This document shows positions 43,504 to 53,336 of a stretch of 64,000 bases of DNA, in pieces. Numbering within the stretch: position 1 is the stretch's first letter; each line of letters begins with the position of its first letter. This stretch comes from JAWXUE01 sp044432865 (GTDB lineage: Bacteria; Bacillota_I; Bacilli_A; Acholeplasmatales; Anaeroplasmataceae): positions 1-64,000 of the forward strand of contig JAWXUF010000001.1 in the NCBI GenBank assembly GCA_044432865.1, read 5' to 3'. The notes below the pieces were generated by a model that did not search any database, was not told the DNA's origin, and saw only the letters and a list, made by a program, of their open reading frames with translations. Made by a program: the position numbers and the translations under genes.

Positions 43504-44379
43504 TTACTCCTTTATAAAATTTTTTACATCATTTAATATTACATCAAATATGTTTTTATCACTTACATCGTAGAAATTAGTTTCCATTTGATTTCTAAAC
43601 CAAGTCATTTGTTTTTTAGCTAAATGTCTTGTATTTTTTTGAATGGTTTCAATCAAAACCTCTTTTGAAATTTCACCATTAAAATAAGGATAAAACTCCT
43701 TATATCCAATTGCATCTATCTTTATTCCTTGATCATATAGGTCTTTAACTTCCTTCTCAAGACCTTGTTTAAACATCATTAAAACTCTATCATTTATCCT
43801 CTTATATAAAACATCTCTATCTAAATTCAAATATATAATAAATGGCTTATATAAAGGATTATCCTTGTTTTTATTTTCACTTATTAACGTATTATCATTG
43901 GCTAATTCAATTGCTCTAAGTACTCTTTTTCTATTGTTCATATGAATTGTTTTAGTACTCTCAACATCTAGACTTATCAATATTTTATATAATTCTTCAT
44001 TAGATAAATCCTTATATTTTTCTTCATGTTTTGTATCCCTTTTAGCAGCACTAAAATCATAGTCATATAATGCTGATTTAATATATAATCCAGTCCCCCC
44101 AACAATCATCGGCACATCTATTTTATCAATTAATTCTCTAGAATATTTTTGAAAGTCAGCAGCACTAAATTGTTCTGTTGGATCAATGAAATCAACTAGA
44201 TGATGTTCTACACCATCCATTTCATCTAGCGTTATTTTTGCACTACCAATATCTAATTTTTTATACACACTTACTGAATCACCATTTATTATTTCAGCAT
44301 TTATTGCTTGTGCTAGTTGAATGGATAAACTAGTTTTACCAATTGCAGTAGGTCCTACTATAACTATTACTTTTCTCAT
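43504..44379 (-). CDS. miaA: tRNA dimethylallyltransferase MiaA
   Basis: A 291-residue enzyme adding dimethylallyl to A37 of tRNAs. P-loop VGPTAIGKTSLSI, IINGDSVSVYK, and VGGTGLYIKSAL are intact. Its ATG overlaps the mutL stop by 4 bases. miaB, which acts next on the same base, lies at 54.5 kb. Bacillus has hfq after miaA; here the aroK-aroQ fusion follows. Confidence 0.96.
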   Translation of the reverse strand: MRKVIVIVGPTAIGKTSLSIQLAQAINAEIINGDSVSVYKKLDIGSAKITLDEMDGVEHHLVDFIDPTEQFSAADFQKYSRELIDKIDVPMIVGGTGLYIKSALYDYDFSAAKRDTKHEEKYKDLSNEELYKILISLDVESTKTIHMNNRKRVLRAIELANDNTLISENKNKDNPLYKPFIIYLNLDRDVLYKRINDRVLMMFKQGLEKEVKDLYDQGIKIDAIGYKEFYPYFNGEISKEVLIETIQKNTRHLAKKQMTWFRNQMETNFYDVSDKNIFDVILNDVKNFIKE

Positions 44380-46232
44380 ACTATTCTTCTAAACATTTTT
44401 TCAATTTCTGTAACAGATAACCTAACAATTGAAGGTCTTCCATGTGGACAGTTAAATGGATTGATACATGTTTTAAGTTCCTCGTATAAATGAATAGCTT
44501 CTTCAGGAGTTGTGTGATTATTAGCTTTTATCGACTCCTTACAACTAACCATTTTAGCCATTGAATCTCTATATAAACCTATATTGAAATCTTTTTTAGT
44601 TACTAGGAATGTAACAATTCTTTCTACAATTCTCTCTGGATCATCACCTTTAACCCAAGTAGGAATAGATCTTACTAAGAAGGTTTGTGGACCAGATTGC
44701 TCTAAAAGTAATCCCATTTCTTCTAACTTAGATAAATTTGTTTCTAATAGTAAAGATTCACTTAGCGTAAATTCAAGTGGTAATGGTAGTAAAAGATCAA
44801 TAGATTCTTTCTTAGGGTTAGCAAACATTTTAAAATAGTGTTCATATTTAATTCTTTCTTGTGCAGCATGTTGATCAATTAAATACATTCCTGTATTATT
44901 TTGAAAAACTAAATATGCACCAAAAACAATACCACAATATTCCATATATGGGAGTTTTTCTTTTGAAGGAGTAATAGAAATTTCTACTTCTTTTTCTTCA
45001 ACTTCCTCTTTAACACCTTTAAATTCTGGAATGACAACATTTTCATTACTTGCATCATATTCATTTGCTAGTTCTTTAATATGTGCTGGAATTTGAATTT
45101 CTTCAGTAATTACATAGTTAGGTTTAAACATGTCATCTACTGTTTTATCATCACTTTCTATATTTAATTTGTTATTAATATCAATAAGAGTCTCATCATA
45201 TGTTCCAACTTTTGTTTCTTTCTCAACTCTATGTTCAGCGATTAAAGTTTTTTCAGATAAAGAATCTAATATAGAACTTTTAACTAAATAAGAAATAGTA
45301 TCTTCTAGCGAGAATTTAATTTCCATTTTAGTTGGATGAACGTTAACATCAATTAATAACGGATCTACATCTAAATTAATTACACAAATTGGATATCTTA
45401 GATGAGGGATATAGTCTCTATAAGCTTCTACTACTGAATCAACAATTAATTTTGATTTCACATATCTATTATTAACAATAATAGTTATTTCAGAATTTCT
45501 AGATCTAGTAAATTCAGGTTTTGCAATATAAGCAGTTAATTTAAACCCTTCACTCTCTCTTTGAATAGTAGATAAAGATTTCCCAACGTTAACTCCATAA
45601 ATATTTGCTAATAAATTAACCATATTACTTTGTCCTCTTGTTTGAAACATTACACTATCATTATTTGATAATTTAAAAGAAATATTAGGATATGCGATAC
45701 TTAACCTAGTAATAACATCAACAATCGATGATAAAATTACATTCTCACTCTTAAGATATTTAAGACGTGCAGGAGTATTATAAAATAATTTTTCAATAGA
45801 AATTTTTGTACCTTTATTAGAAGGGAAGTTCATAGATTCAGCTCTTTTACCAAATTCATATTTAATTTTATACCCCTCATGACTATCACTTCTAGTAATC
45901 ATTGTCATATGAGAAATCGAAGCAATCGATGGTAACGCCTCTCCTCTAAATCCTAATGAAGATATTCTAAATAAATCTCCCTCTGTCTCAATCTTTGAAG
46001 TAGCATGTCTACTAAAAGATAATGCAGCATCCTCAGGGTCCATACCATAACCATCATCAATTATTTCTATTAATGATACACCAGATTCTTTTAAATAAAT
46101 TTCAATTTTAGTTGAGTTTGCGTCAATAGAATTTTCTACTAATTCTTTAACAACAGATAAAGGTCCTTCAACAACTTCTCCTGCCGCGATCATGTTTGAA
46201 ATTTGTTCAGATAATTGTTTAATTTTAGCCAT
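44376..46232 (-). CDS. mutL: DNA mismatch repair protein MutL
   Basis: A 618-residue GHKL ATPase with endonuclease activity. N-terminal IAAGEVVEGPLSVVKELVEN, DDGYGMD and FRGEALPSI motifs; C-terminal metal site DQHAAQERIKYE and CPHGRP, so the nicking activity should be present. It follows mutS by 8 bases. Confidence 0.97.
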   Translation of the reverse strand: MAKIKQLSEQISNMIAAGEVVEGPLSVVKELVENSIDANSTKIEIYLKESGVSLIEIIDDGYGMDPEDAALSFSRHATSKIETEGDLFRISSLGFRGEALPSIASISHMTMITRSDSHEGYKIKYEFGKRAESMNFPSNKGTKISIEKLFYNTPARLKYLKSENVILSSIVDVITRLSIAYPNISFKLSNNDSVMFQTRGQSNMVNLLANIYGVNVGKSLSTIQRESEGFKLTAYIAKPEFTRSRNSEITIIVNNRYVKSKLIVDSVVEAYRDYIPHLRYPICVINLDVDPLLIDVNVHPTKMEIKFSLEDTISYLVKSSILDSLSEKTLIAEHRVEKETKVGTYDETLIDINNKLNIESDDKTVDDMFKPNYVITEEIQIPAHIKELANEYDASNENVVIPEFKGVKEEVEEKEVEISITPSKEKLPYMEYCGIVFGAYLVFQNNTGMYLIDQHAAQERIKYEHYFKMFANPKKESIDLLLPLPLEFTLSESLLLETNLSKLEEMGLLLEQSGPQTFLVRSIPTWVKGDDPERIVERIVTFLVTKKDFNIGLYRDSMAKMVSCKESIKANNHTTPEEAIHLYEELKTCINPFNCPHGRPSIVRLSVTEIEKMFRRIV

Positions 46233-46240
46233 ATTTTTAC

Positions 46241-48796
46241 CTACTTTATTTTAGATTTTAAATTATATAATAAATTCATACACTGAATAGGAGTTAAATT
46301 ATCAATGTTTGTTTCTTTTAGTTCGTAGTAAATCTCATTTAATTCTGTTGGAATTTGAATTTCTTCTTCCTCTTCATAATCAAAGATATTATTATCTAAT
46401 TTAATATGTGTTGAATTTTCTTCAAATCCTTTTAGTAATACTTTACTTCTCGAAATAATATTTTTAGGTAAATTAGCTAAACTAGCTACATTTATACCAT
46501 ATGATTTATCTACAGGTCCATCTAATACTTTATGCATAAAAATAATTTTATTTCCTTCTTCTTTAGCATGTACATGGACATTTTTTAAGTGTTTTAGATG
46601 TTCTTCTAAACTAACTAATTCATGATAATGTGTTGAGAATAAAAATGCACAACCTATTTTATTATGAATGTGTTCAACAATAGCTTGAGCTAAAGCAAGA
46701 CCATCAAATGTAGCTGTACCTCTACCAATTTCATCAAATAAAATTAAAGAAGATTTAGTAGCATTTTGAATTGCATAATTTGCTTCTTGCATCTCAACCA
46801 TGAACGTCGATTGACCACTCATTAAATCATCTGAAGCACCTATTCTAGTAAAGATTTGATCAAATACCGGAAGGTTTGCTGATGTTGCTGGTACGAAACA
46901 TCCTATTTGTGCTAAAATTGTAATTAGTGCAAGCATTCTCATATAAGTTGATTTACCACTCATATTAGGTCCAGTAATTAAAATTGTGTTAAAATCATTT
47001 ATTATTACATCATTAGAAACATACTCATTTGTTAACAATTGTTCAATTACAGGATGTCTACCATTAATTATTTCAACACTTAATCCTTCATGAATATTCG
47101 GTCTATTATAATTGTATTTAATAGATATTTTTGCAAAGTTTAGTAAACAATCTACAGTAGAAATGTTGTCAGCCAACTGTTGTAATGGTTTAATAAATCC
47201 TAGACACTCTTGTCTTAAAGCTAAAAACATTTCATATTCCAATTGAATTATTTTATCAGATGCATTAAGAATTAAGCCTTCGTAATGTTTTAACTCTTCA
47301 GTTATGTATCTTTCAGCATTAGCAAGAGTTTGTTTTCTATCATACCCTTCTAAATCTAATTGTCCAATATTTGATTTAGATATTTCAATATAATAACCAA
47401 ACACACGATTGTATCCAACTTTTAAATTTTTAATCCCTGTTTTCTCTTTTTGTGCTTGCTCAAATTCTATTAACCAATTATTAGAATTTTCTTTTAATTC
47501 AAATAATTCATCTAACTTATCATTATATCCTGCTTTAATCATTCCACCTTCTTTAATACCTAGTGGTGGAGTATCAACTAAACTAGTTTGTAATTTAACA
47601 CATAAGTCAGTTAATGGATCAATTTTATTTTCTAGTTCATTTAACACTTCAGAATCAAAATTTTTTAATGTTTCTTTTATATTTGGAATTGATAATAAAG
47701 TTTTTCTTAATTGAACTAAATCACGTGCATTTGCACTTCCAACTACTAATCTACCAAGTATTCTTTCTAAGTCGTAAACTGTTTTAAGTGAATCTTCCAC
47801 ACCTTTTGAATCAATAAAATTATTCATAAACGCATCTACAGCATCTTGTCTTTTTATTATTTCTTTTTTAGAAATTAACGGATGATTTAACCATCTTGTT
47901 AACATTCTACTACCCATAGCAGTCTCACATTTATCAATTAAAAATAGCAATGAACCATTTTTTTGATTTAATCTTAATGTTTCAGTTAACTCAAGGTTTC
48001 TTTTTGAATGAATATCTATTTTTAAATATTGTTTCGTTTCATATCTAGTAATATCTTTTAAATGTGTTAACTCAGTACGTTGAGTTTCAAATAAATAATT
48101 TAATAATAATGCAACAGTTTTTATTTCATCAGTTGATTCTAATGTTTTAATTAAATTATTGAAATTAGGTGATAATTCAGTGTCATTAGAAAAAGTTAAC
48201 ATAATTTGATAATGGTTTTGTAACATATCAATATGTTTTTTATTTATCGTATCATCAACTATAATTTCTTTAATATTTTGAGTTACTATTTCATTTATAA
48301 GTTCAGAATAATCTTCAAATGCCATAATATACAATTCACCTGTAGATACATCACAAATAGATAAAAAGAATTCTTTTCTAAAATTCCTGATACTTCCTAA
48401 GTAATTATTTTTTTTAGAATCAAGTCCTAAAGATGTTAAAGTTCCCGGAGTATAAATTCTGACTACATCTCGTTTTACTATTGGATTTTCTTTAGATACT
48501 TCTTCAACTTGTTCAACCATTGCTACTTTATAGCCTTTTTGAATAAGTTTTTCTGCATATGTCTGATGTGCATGAAAAGGTATACCACACATTGGAATTC
48601 TACTTTCCTGACCAGCATCACGTGCAGTAAGTGCAATTTCCAACTCTTTAGATGCAATTATAGCATCAGCAAAAAACATTTCATAAAAATCACCTAATCT
48701 GAAAAATACAATCGAATCTTTATTTTTGTTTTTAATTTCAATGTATTGTTTCATCATAGGAGTAAATTTATCATAATTAAAATCTTCAATATTCAT
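46241..48796 (-). CDS. mutS: DNA mismatch repair protein MutS
   Basis: An 851-residue mismatch-recognition ATPase. N-terminal FFRLGDFYEMF (the Phe and Glu that contact the mismatch), Walker A GPNMSGKSTYMRM, Walker B and signature LFDEIGRGTATFDGLAL, HYHEL. Length equals Bacillus MutS (858). AAGGCGG precedes the ATG. It has its own sigma-A promoter after the terminator of the giant gene. Confidence 0.98.
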   Translation of the reverse strand: MNIEDFNYDKFTPMMKQYIEIKNKNKDSIVFFRLGDFYEMFFADAIIASKELEIALTARDAGQESRIPMCGIPFHAHQTYAEKLIQKGYKVAMVEQVEEVSKENPIVKRDVVRIYTPGTLTSLGLDSKKNNYLGSIRNFRKEFFLSICDVSTGELYIMAFEDYSELINEIVTQNIKEIIVDDTINKKHIDMLQNHYQIMLTFSNDTELSPNFNNLIKTLESTDEIKTVALLLNYLFETQRTELTHLKDITRYETKQYLKIDIHSKRNLELTETLRLNQKNGSLLFLIDKCETAMGSRMLTRWLNHPLISKKEIIKRQDAVDAFMNNFIDSKGVEDSLKTVYDLERILGRLVVGSANARDLVQLRKTLLSIPNIKETLKNFDSEVLNELENKIDPLTDLCVKLQTSLVDTPPLGIKEGGMIKAGYNDKLDELFELKENSNNWLIEFEQAQKEKTGIKNLKVGYNRVFGYYIEISKSNIGQLDLEGYDRKQTLANAERYITEELKHYEGLILNASDKIIQLEYEMFLALRQECLGFIKPLQQLADNISTVDCLLNFAKISIKYNYNRPNIHEGLSVEIINGRHPVIEQLLTNEYVSNDVIINDFNTILITGPNMSGKSTYMRMLALITILAQIGCFVPATSANLPVFDQIFTRIGASDDLMSGQSTFMVEMQEANYAIQNATKSSLILFDEIGRGTATFDGLALAQAIVEHIHNKIGCAFLFSTHYHELVSLEEHLKHLKNVHVHAKEEGNKIIFMHKVLDGPVDKSYGINVASLANLPKNIISRSKVLLKGFEENSTHIKLDNNIFDYEEEEEIQIPTELNEIYYELKETNIDNLTPIQCMNLLYNLKSKIK

Positions 48797-48831
48797 AAAA
48801 AAACCGCCTTTTCATATAAAAATATAATAAT

Positions 48832-48860
48832 ATTATAACATTTTATAGCTTTTATGTAAA
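48832..48860 (-). promoter_or_regulatory. Sigma-A promoter of mutS-mutL-miaA-aroKQ
   Basis: Minus strand TTTACA (48855-48860) and TATAAT (48832-48837), 17-base spacing, about 35 bases before the mutS ATG and just after the upstream terminator. Confidence 0.75.
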
Positions 48861-48865
48861 ATAAA

Positions 48866-48896
48866 AATACAGGTATATATACTATATACCTGTATT
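48866..48896 (-). terminator. Terminator after the giant repeat-protein gene
   Basis: A perfect 12-bp stem (48866-48877 with 48885-48896, 7-base loop), followed on the minus strand by TTTTTATTTT. It separates the giant gene from mutS. Confidence 0.88.
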
Positions 48897-48904
48897 ATAT
48901 TTAA

Positions 48905-51900
48905 TTATTTATTGATAATTGGATTTAAGAAATCGAAAATAAAATCGTATACTTTTCCGAACGCATCAATTACAGCATCACCATTACCAAAACTTATAGA
49001 ATTAATAATATCGACGTGTGCTTTACCAATTCCTGTTGTAGCATCAAATGCCCAGAAATCAAATAATATTCTATCAGTAGTTGAAGCATAAACTCCACCT
49101 AACATTATGAATAAATAGATAGCAATTAATGAAATTAAGAATAATAAAATTTTGATTACTTTAAATACTTTATTTCTATTATATTGCTTAACTAATTTAG
49201 AATCTTTCATCGTTCTATAGCTTAAAATTTTAGCTTTTTCTTTTTCTAATTTAGCTATTTGTTTTTTAGCTTTTAATTGTTTTTTAGTTAATAATGATTC
49301 ATCAATATCATTATTTGACATTGACATCGGAGTATCAACAAAGTCTAGTGTATCGACAATATTAGTTTCTTCAACCATTTGTCCTGCACTTTCATCAATA
49401 TCATTTTTATCTAAATCAGATGTAACTCCATTAGTTTCAAATAAATTATTTAAATGTTCTGCATCAAATGAAGAAGCAACTGGAGTTTGTTCTTGTTGAA
49501 CTGGTTCTGGTTTAGAAGTTAATCCACTGATTAATTCTTCCATATTTTGGAATCTAACTTTTCTTTCATCATCTTCAAAAGGTTGATTACTTACAGTTTG
49601 AACACTAGTTGTACTAACAGTTGAAGCAATATCGTTCATAGCTTCATCTTCAACTAATTTTTCTCTTTGTTTATCTAATTCAGCTTGTTGTTGTTCTAGA
49701 GCATTTAATTGTTCTAAATAATCTTGATGTTGTTGAACCATTTGTTCTTGTAATTGTTTATTTAATTCCTCTTTTTGTTCAGGAGTTAATCCAATTTCAT
49801 TTACTTCAACATCTTTATTTTGTAAATATTCTTGATCTAATAATCTACGTTGTTCAGCAATTAAAGCTTGTTGTTGTGCAATTAAATCTTGTTGTGATGA
49901 TACTATATCATCTTGTGGTTGCGTTGTTTCCATAGGTGCAGATACAGCTATAACTTCGTTATAAGTTTCTTCTTCATATGGAGCATCGTAAATTGATTGA
50001 GAATAGTTATTTAATTCAGCATATGACACGAATGACACTTCATCAACTCTATCATGGCTAATAGAAATAGTTTCAACTGGACCAAGATTTTGATAAGGAT
50101 CATCATAATGAGAGATATCAACTGTTTCTTCAACTCTTTGAGTTATTTGTTGAGATTGTACATTTCCATATTGATCGTATTGAGGTTGTGCATACATAAC
50201 TTCTTCTGAATAAACAGTTTGTTCTTGATACATCGGTTGTTGTTGATATACAACTTCTTCTGAGTAAACAGTTTGTTCTTGATACATCGGTTGTTGTTGA
50301 TATACAATTTCCTCTGAGTATACTTGTTGTTGATATGGATCTTCTTGGTACACAATGTTTTCTGAGTACATTGGTGTTTCTTGATATACAATATTTTCTG
50401 AATAAATAGGTGTTTCTTGATATACAATGTTTTCTGAATAAATAGGTGTTTCTTGATATACAATGTTTTCTGAATACATTGGTGCTTCTTGGTACACAAT
50501 GTTTTCTGAATACATTGGCGTTTCTTGATATACAATATTTTCTGAATACATTGGTGTTTCTTGATATACAATGTTTTCTGAATATACTGGTGTTTCTTGA
50601 TATACTACTTCGTCAGAATATGCTGGAGATTCTTGATATACAATATTCTCTGAATATATTGGAGATTCTTGATATGTTTCTTCAGCATATACTGGTTCTT
50701 CACTTACAATATTCTCACTATAAGTAATTTCCTCTGAATATACAGGCTCTTCATTTTCAGTGTAAGAAGACTCTTCTACATAAGTAGGTTCCTCATTTAC
50801 AATATTTTCACTGTATGTGATTTCTTCTGAATAAATTGGTTCTTCATTTACAATATTTTCGCTATAAGAAGTACCTTCAGATTGTAAAGGTGCTTCACGA
50901 TATATTATATTTTCAGAATAAGATGGCTCTTCATTAACGATATTTTCACTATATGTAACTTCATCAGCGTATTGACCATTTGATACAATATCTTCTGAAT
51001 ACATTGGAGCTTCTTCAGAAATTATAGTTTCACTATATGCAACGGCTTGATCATCATAATTACCATCTTCATCAACATACTCTTCAATAGTTTCTTCAAC
51101 AACTGTTTCTTGATAAACTTCCGAATCATTTTGTTGTGCAATAGCAGCTTCTCTAGCCATTTCAGCTTCTTTTAATAATAATTCAGCTTCTTTTTGCGCT
51201 AATTCAGCTTCTCTTGCTAATTCATTTTCTCTTTGTGCTAATTCAGCTTCTTTTTGTGCTAATTCAGCTTCTCTTGCTAATTCTGCTTCTCTTGCAGCTA
51301 ATTCAGCTTCCTTAGTTGCATATTCTAATTCTTTATGCATTTCAACTTCTTTTTGTGCTAGTTCAGCTTCTTTCGCAGCTAATTCAGCTTCTTTTTCAAT
51401 TTCAGCTTCTCTTGCAGCCAGTTCAGCATCACGAGCAGCATATTCAGCTTCTCTTCTAGCTTCTTCTAACTCAGCTTCTTTCGCAGCTAATTCAGCAGCT
51501 TTTGCAGCCAATTCAGCTTCTTTTGCCGCTAAAGCTTCTTCTAAATCAGCTTCTTTTTGCGCTAATTCTGCATCTCTTGCAGCAGCAGCTTCAAGTAATT
51601 CAGCATCTTTTTGTGCTAACTCTGCTTCTTTTTCTGCAGTTGTTTGTGCTAATTCAGCTTCTTTTTCTGCAGTTGTTTGTGCTAATTCAGCTTCTTTCTC
51701 TGCAAGTTCCGCTTCTTTTTCTGCAGCAGTTTGCGCTAATTCAGCTTCTTTTTCAGCTAATTCAGCTTCTTTTTGTGCTAATTCAGCTTCTTTTTCTGAA
51801 TTATCTTCACCTTCAATGTATTCTTCAACCACAGTCTCAACAACTACAGTTTCAGTTTGTTCTTCACTACCATTGTCATTTGACATTGTTTGAGTTTCTT

Positions 51901-53263
51901 CAGTATCATCTAAAACTGTTTGAACTGCGTCATCATTATTACCAATAGATCTTGATTGAACTCCTTGTTGGTTTTCTTCATTGATTTCAGCTGGTGTATC
52001 TTCACCTTCAATATATTCTTCAACTACAGTCTCAACAACTACTGTTTCTTGTTGTTCTTGTGTTTGGTTAGCTAACATCTCTTTGATTCTAGCATTAATA
52101 ATATCTTCTAAACGGTCATCATCAGTTTCACCATTTTGTTTAGCATTTAATAATTCAATTTGTTTTTCTAATTCTTTAACACGTTCAGCATATGGATCAA
52201 CAGTTGGTTCATCACTTTCAACTTCTGTTTGAGATTTTAATTGATCTAATCTTTCTCTTTCAGCTTCTTGTTCTGAACGTAATTTATCGATTTCACCTTT
52301 TAAATCATCAATATCTGATTTAGAAACAATTTCACCATCTTCATCAAATTCATAAATATATCTTGAATCAATGTCTCTAATGTATTCTGGTTTCATTTCG
52401 AAGTGTTCTTCATCTAACACAATTAGATTAACTTTCGGTAATGTTTTTAAAGAAGTTTGACCATTTTCAACAGCTTTTAAAATAAAATCAATTACAGCAT
52501 CTTTTCTTAATTCAGTAGATGCTTTAATATCATTATCTTTAGCAAAACGTTGTAATGAAACAACTTTCATATCTTTTATTTTTTCATTTACAGATTCATC
52601 AAATTTTTCTTCTTCTTGAAGACGTTGAATGATTACTTCTAATAATTGAGCACGATTTAATCTTTTAGGAACATTAATATCATATTTAGATGCAACATCT
52701 CTTAATTCTGCAACAGTAGAACTTTTAAACATTACACGAGAAAAATCATCGCCAGGAATAACATCTATAGATCCATCAAAATCATATAAACATCCATTTA
52801 ATAAAGTATTGAATTCAGAGAATTGAGTGTGTTCATCAGATAATTTTAATAATTTAGATAAAGTATCTTCTGTTACTTTTAATTTCTCAGCATTTACTAA
52901 AACTAAAATCCATAAGCTAATTTTATATTGTTCAGCACATGCATTCTCATGAAATCTTGTGTCACCAGTGCTTGCTAATGTATTGAATAATTTGTTTAAT
53001 TGATAATCAGAATATTCAGTGTACCAATTTAAACGGTGTAATAACTCAGTTGTAATTGGTAATTCTTTTGCAATTTTAACAAATTCATTCAGAACCATTT
53101 TTAAAGCTCTAGTTCTAATGATACGTGGTAATCCACTATTTGTTTCATTTAATAACTCAACAACTTTACTAACATCTTTCGATGATAATTTCTTAGCAAG
53201 TTCGTAAATATCTTCCGTATTCCCTTTAAATAATATTGTCATATCTTGTAAATTTATTTCCAT
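48905..53263 (-). CDS. Giant coiled-coil, repeat-rich, tail-anchored protein (1452 residues)
   Basis: Not recognised as a known family. Approximate layout: 1-180 helical domain; 183-222 and 230-265 two SAP/Rho-N-like motifs (STVAELRDVASKYDINVPKR; SLQRFAKDNDIKASTELRK); 300-490 acidic coiled coil with two copies of ETVVVETVVEEYIEGED; 490-708 long Glu/Ala/Leu helix (EAELAQK, EAELAAK units); 740-1030 tandem Tyr-Ser-Glu repeats (YSENIVYQETPM); 1100-1250 Gln-rich coiled coil; 1325-1365 Lys-rich segment; one membrane helix about 1367-1393; a 55-residue tail. Positive charge before the helix predicts a cytoplasmic body. ATG at 53263 follows AGGTG; GTG at 53272 belongs to that site. It lies between cotE and mutS, adjacent in Bacillus. 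A role as membrane-to-chromosome or coat tether is a guess. Confidence 0.85.
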   Translation of the reverse strand: MEINLQDMTILFKGNTEDIYELAKKLSSKDVSKVVELLNETNSGLPRIIRTRALKMVLNEFVKIAKELPITTELLHRLNWYTEYSDYQLNKLFNTLASTGDTRFHENACAEQYKISLWILVLVNAEKLKVTEDTLSKLLKLSDEHTQFSEFNTLLNGCLYDFDGSIDVIPGDDFSRVMFKSSTVAELRDVASKYDINVPKRLNRAQLLEVIIQRLQEEEKFDESVNEKIKDMKVVSLQRFAKDNDIKASTELRKDAVIDFILKAVENGQTSLKTLPKVNLIVLDEEHFEMKPEYIRDIDSRYIYEFDEDGEIVSKSDIDDLKGEIDKLRSEQEAERERLDQLKSQTEVESDEPTVDPYAERVKELEKQIELLNAKQNGETDDDRLEDIINARIKEMLANQTQEQQETVVVETVVEEYIEGEDTPAEINEENQQGVQSRSIGNNDDAVQTVLDDTEETQTMSNDNGSEEQTETVVVETVVEEYIEGEDNSEKEAELAQKEAELAEKEAELAQTAAEKEAELAEKEAELAQTTAEKEAELAQTTAEKEAELAQKDAELLEAAAARDAELAQKEADLEEALAAKEAELAAKAAELAAKEAELEEARREAEYAARDAELAAREAEIEKEAELAAKEAELAQKEVEMHKELEYATKEAELAAREAELAREAELAQKEAELAQRENELAREAELAQKEAELLLKEAEMAREAAIAQQNDSEVYQETVVEETIEEYVDEDGNYDDQAVAYSETIISEEAPMYSEDIVSNGQYADEVTYSENIVNEEPSYSENIIYREAPLQSEGTSYSENIVNEEPIYSEEITYSENIVNEEPTYVEESSYTENEEPVYSEEITYSENIVSEEPVYAEETYQESPIYSENIVYQESPAYSDEVVYQETPVYSENIVYQETPMYSENIVYQETPMYSENIVYQEAPMYSENIVYQETPIYSENIVYQETPIYSENIVYQETPMYSENIVYQEDPYQQQVYSEEIVYQQQPMYQEQTVYSEEVVYQQQPMYQEQTVYSEEVMYAQPQYDQYGNVQSQQITQRVEETVDISHYDDPYQNLGPVETISISHDRVDEVSFVSYAELNNYSQSIYDAPYEEETYNEVIAVSAPMETTQPQDDIVSSQQDLIAQQQALIAEQRRLLDQEYLQNKDVEVNEIGLTPEQKEELNKQLQEQMVQQHQDYLEQLNALEQQQAELDKQREKLVEDEAMNDIASTVSTTSVQTVSNQPFEDDERKVRFQNMEELISGLTSKPEPVQQEQTPVASSFDAEHLNNLFETNGVTSDLDKNDIDESAGQMVEETNIVDTLDFVDTPMSMSNNDIDESLLTKKQLKAKKQIAKLEKEKAKILSYRTMKDSKLVKQYNRNKVFKVIKILLFLISLIAIYLFIMLGGVYASTTDRILFDFWAFDATTGIGKAHVDIINSISFGNGDAVIDAFGKVYDFIFDFLNPIINK
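50196..50303 (-). repeat. Two 54-bp tandem repeats in the giant gene
   Basis: Two nearly identical 54-base units encode YSEEVVYQQQPMYQEQTV, immediately C-terminal to the 36-base repeat block. They look like a longer derivative of the same YSE unit. Confidence 0.8.
50342..50665 (-). repeat. Nine 36-bp tandem repeats in the giant gene
   Basis: About nine contiguous 36-base units, each encoding YSENIVYQE(T/A/S)P(M/I/V). Most units differ only at a few third positions, so the array has expanded recently or is homogenised. More degenerate units (YSENIVNEEP) continue to about 51040. There are no spacers, so this is not a CRISPR array. Confidence 0.9.
51140..51800 (-). repeat. Glu/Ala/Leu (EAELAxK) heptad-like repeat block
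   Basis: About 218 codons of short EAELAQK, EAELAAK and EAELAREA units with a repeated core of seven residues. At the DNA level the GCTAATTCAGCTTC motif recurs many times on the plus strand. The protein segment should form a single long alpha helix or coiled coil, perhaps 30 nm long. Confidence 0.88.
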
Positions 53264-53336
53264 ATTAGGCACCTCGACTTATATTTTTTCAGATTAAATT
53301 CAAAAGTTCTCACTCTTCTCATTTACACTTATCTCT

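Noticed and set aside
50143..50665. Regular 36-base periodicity resembling a CRISPR repeat length, and an out-of-frame minus-strand reading frame rich in Lys/Ile/Gln
   Set aside because: Units are contiguous without spacers and lie in frame inside the giant gene; the alternative frame is a by-product of the repeat.
51502..51948. Plus-strand open frame rich in Leu/Gln/Phe opposite the Glu/Ala repeat block
   Set aside because: It is the antisense of GCTAATTCAGCTTC-type repeats, with no ribosome-binding site and no plausible protein.
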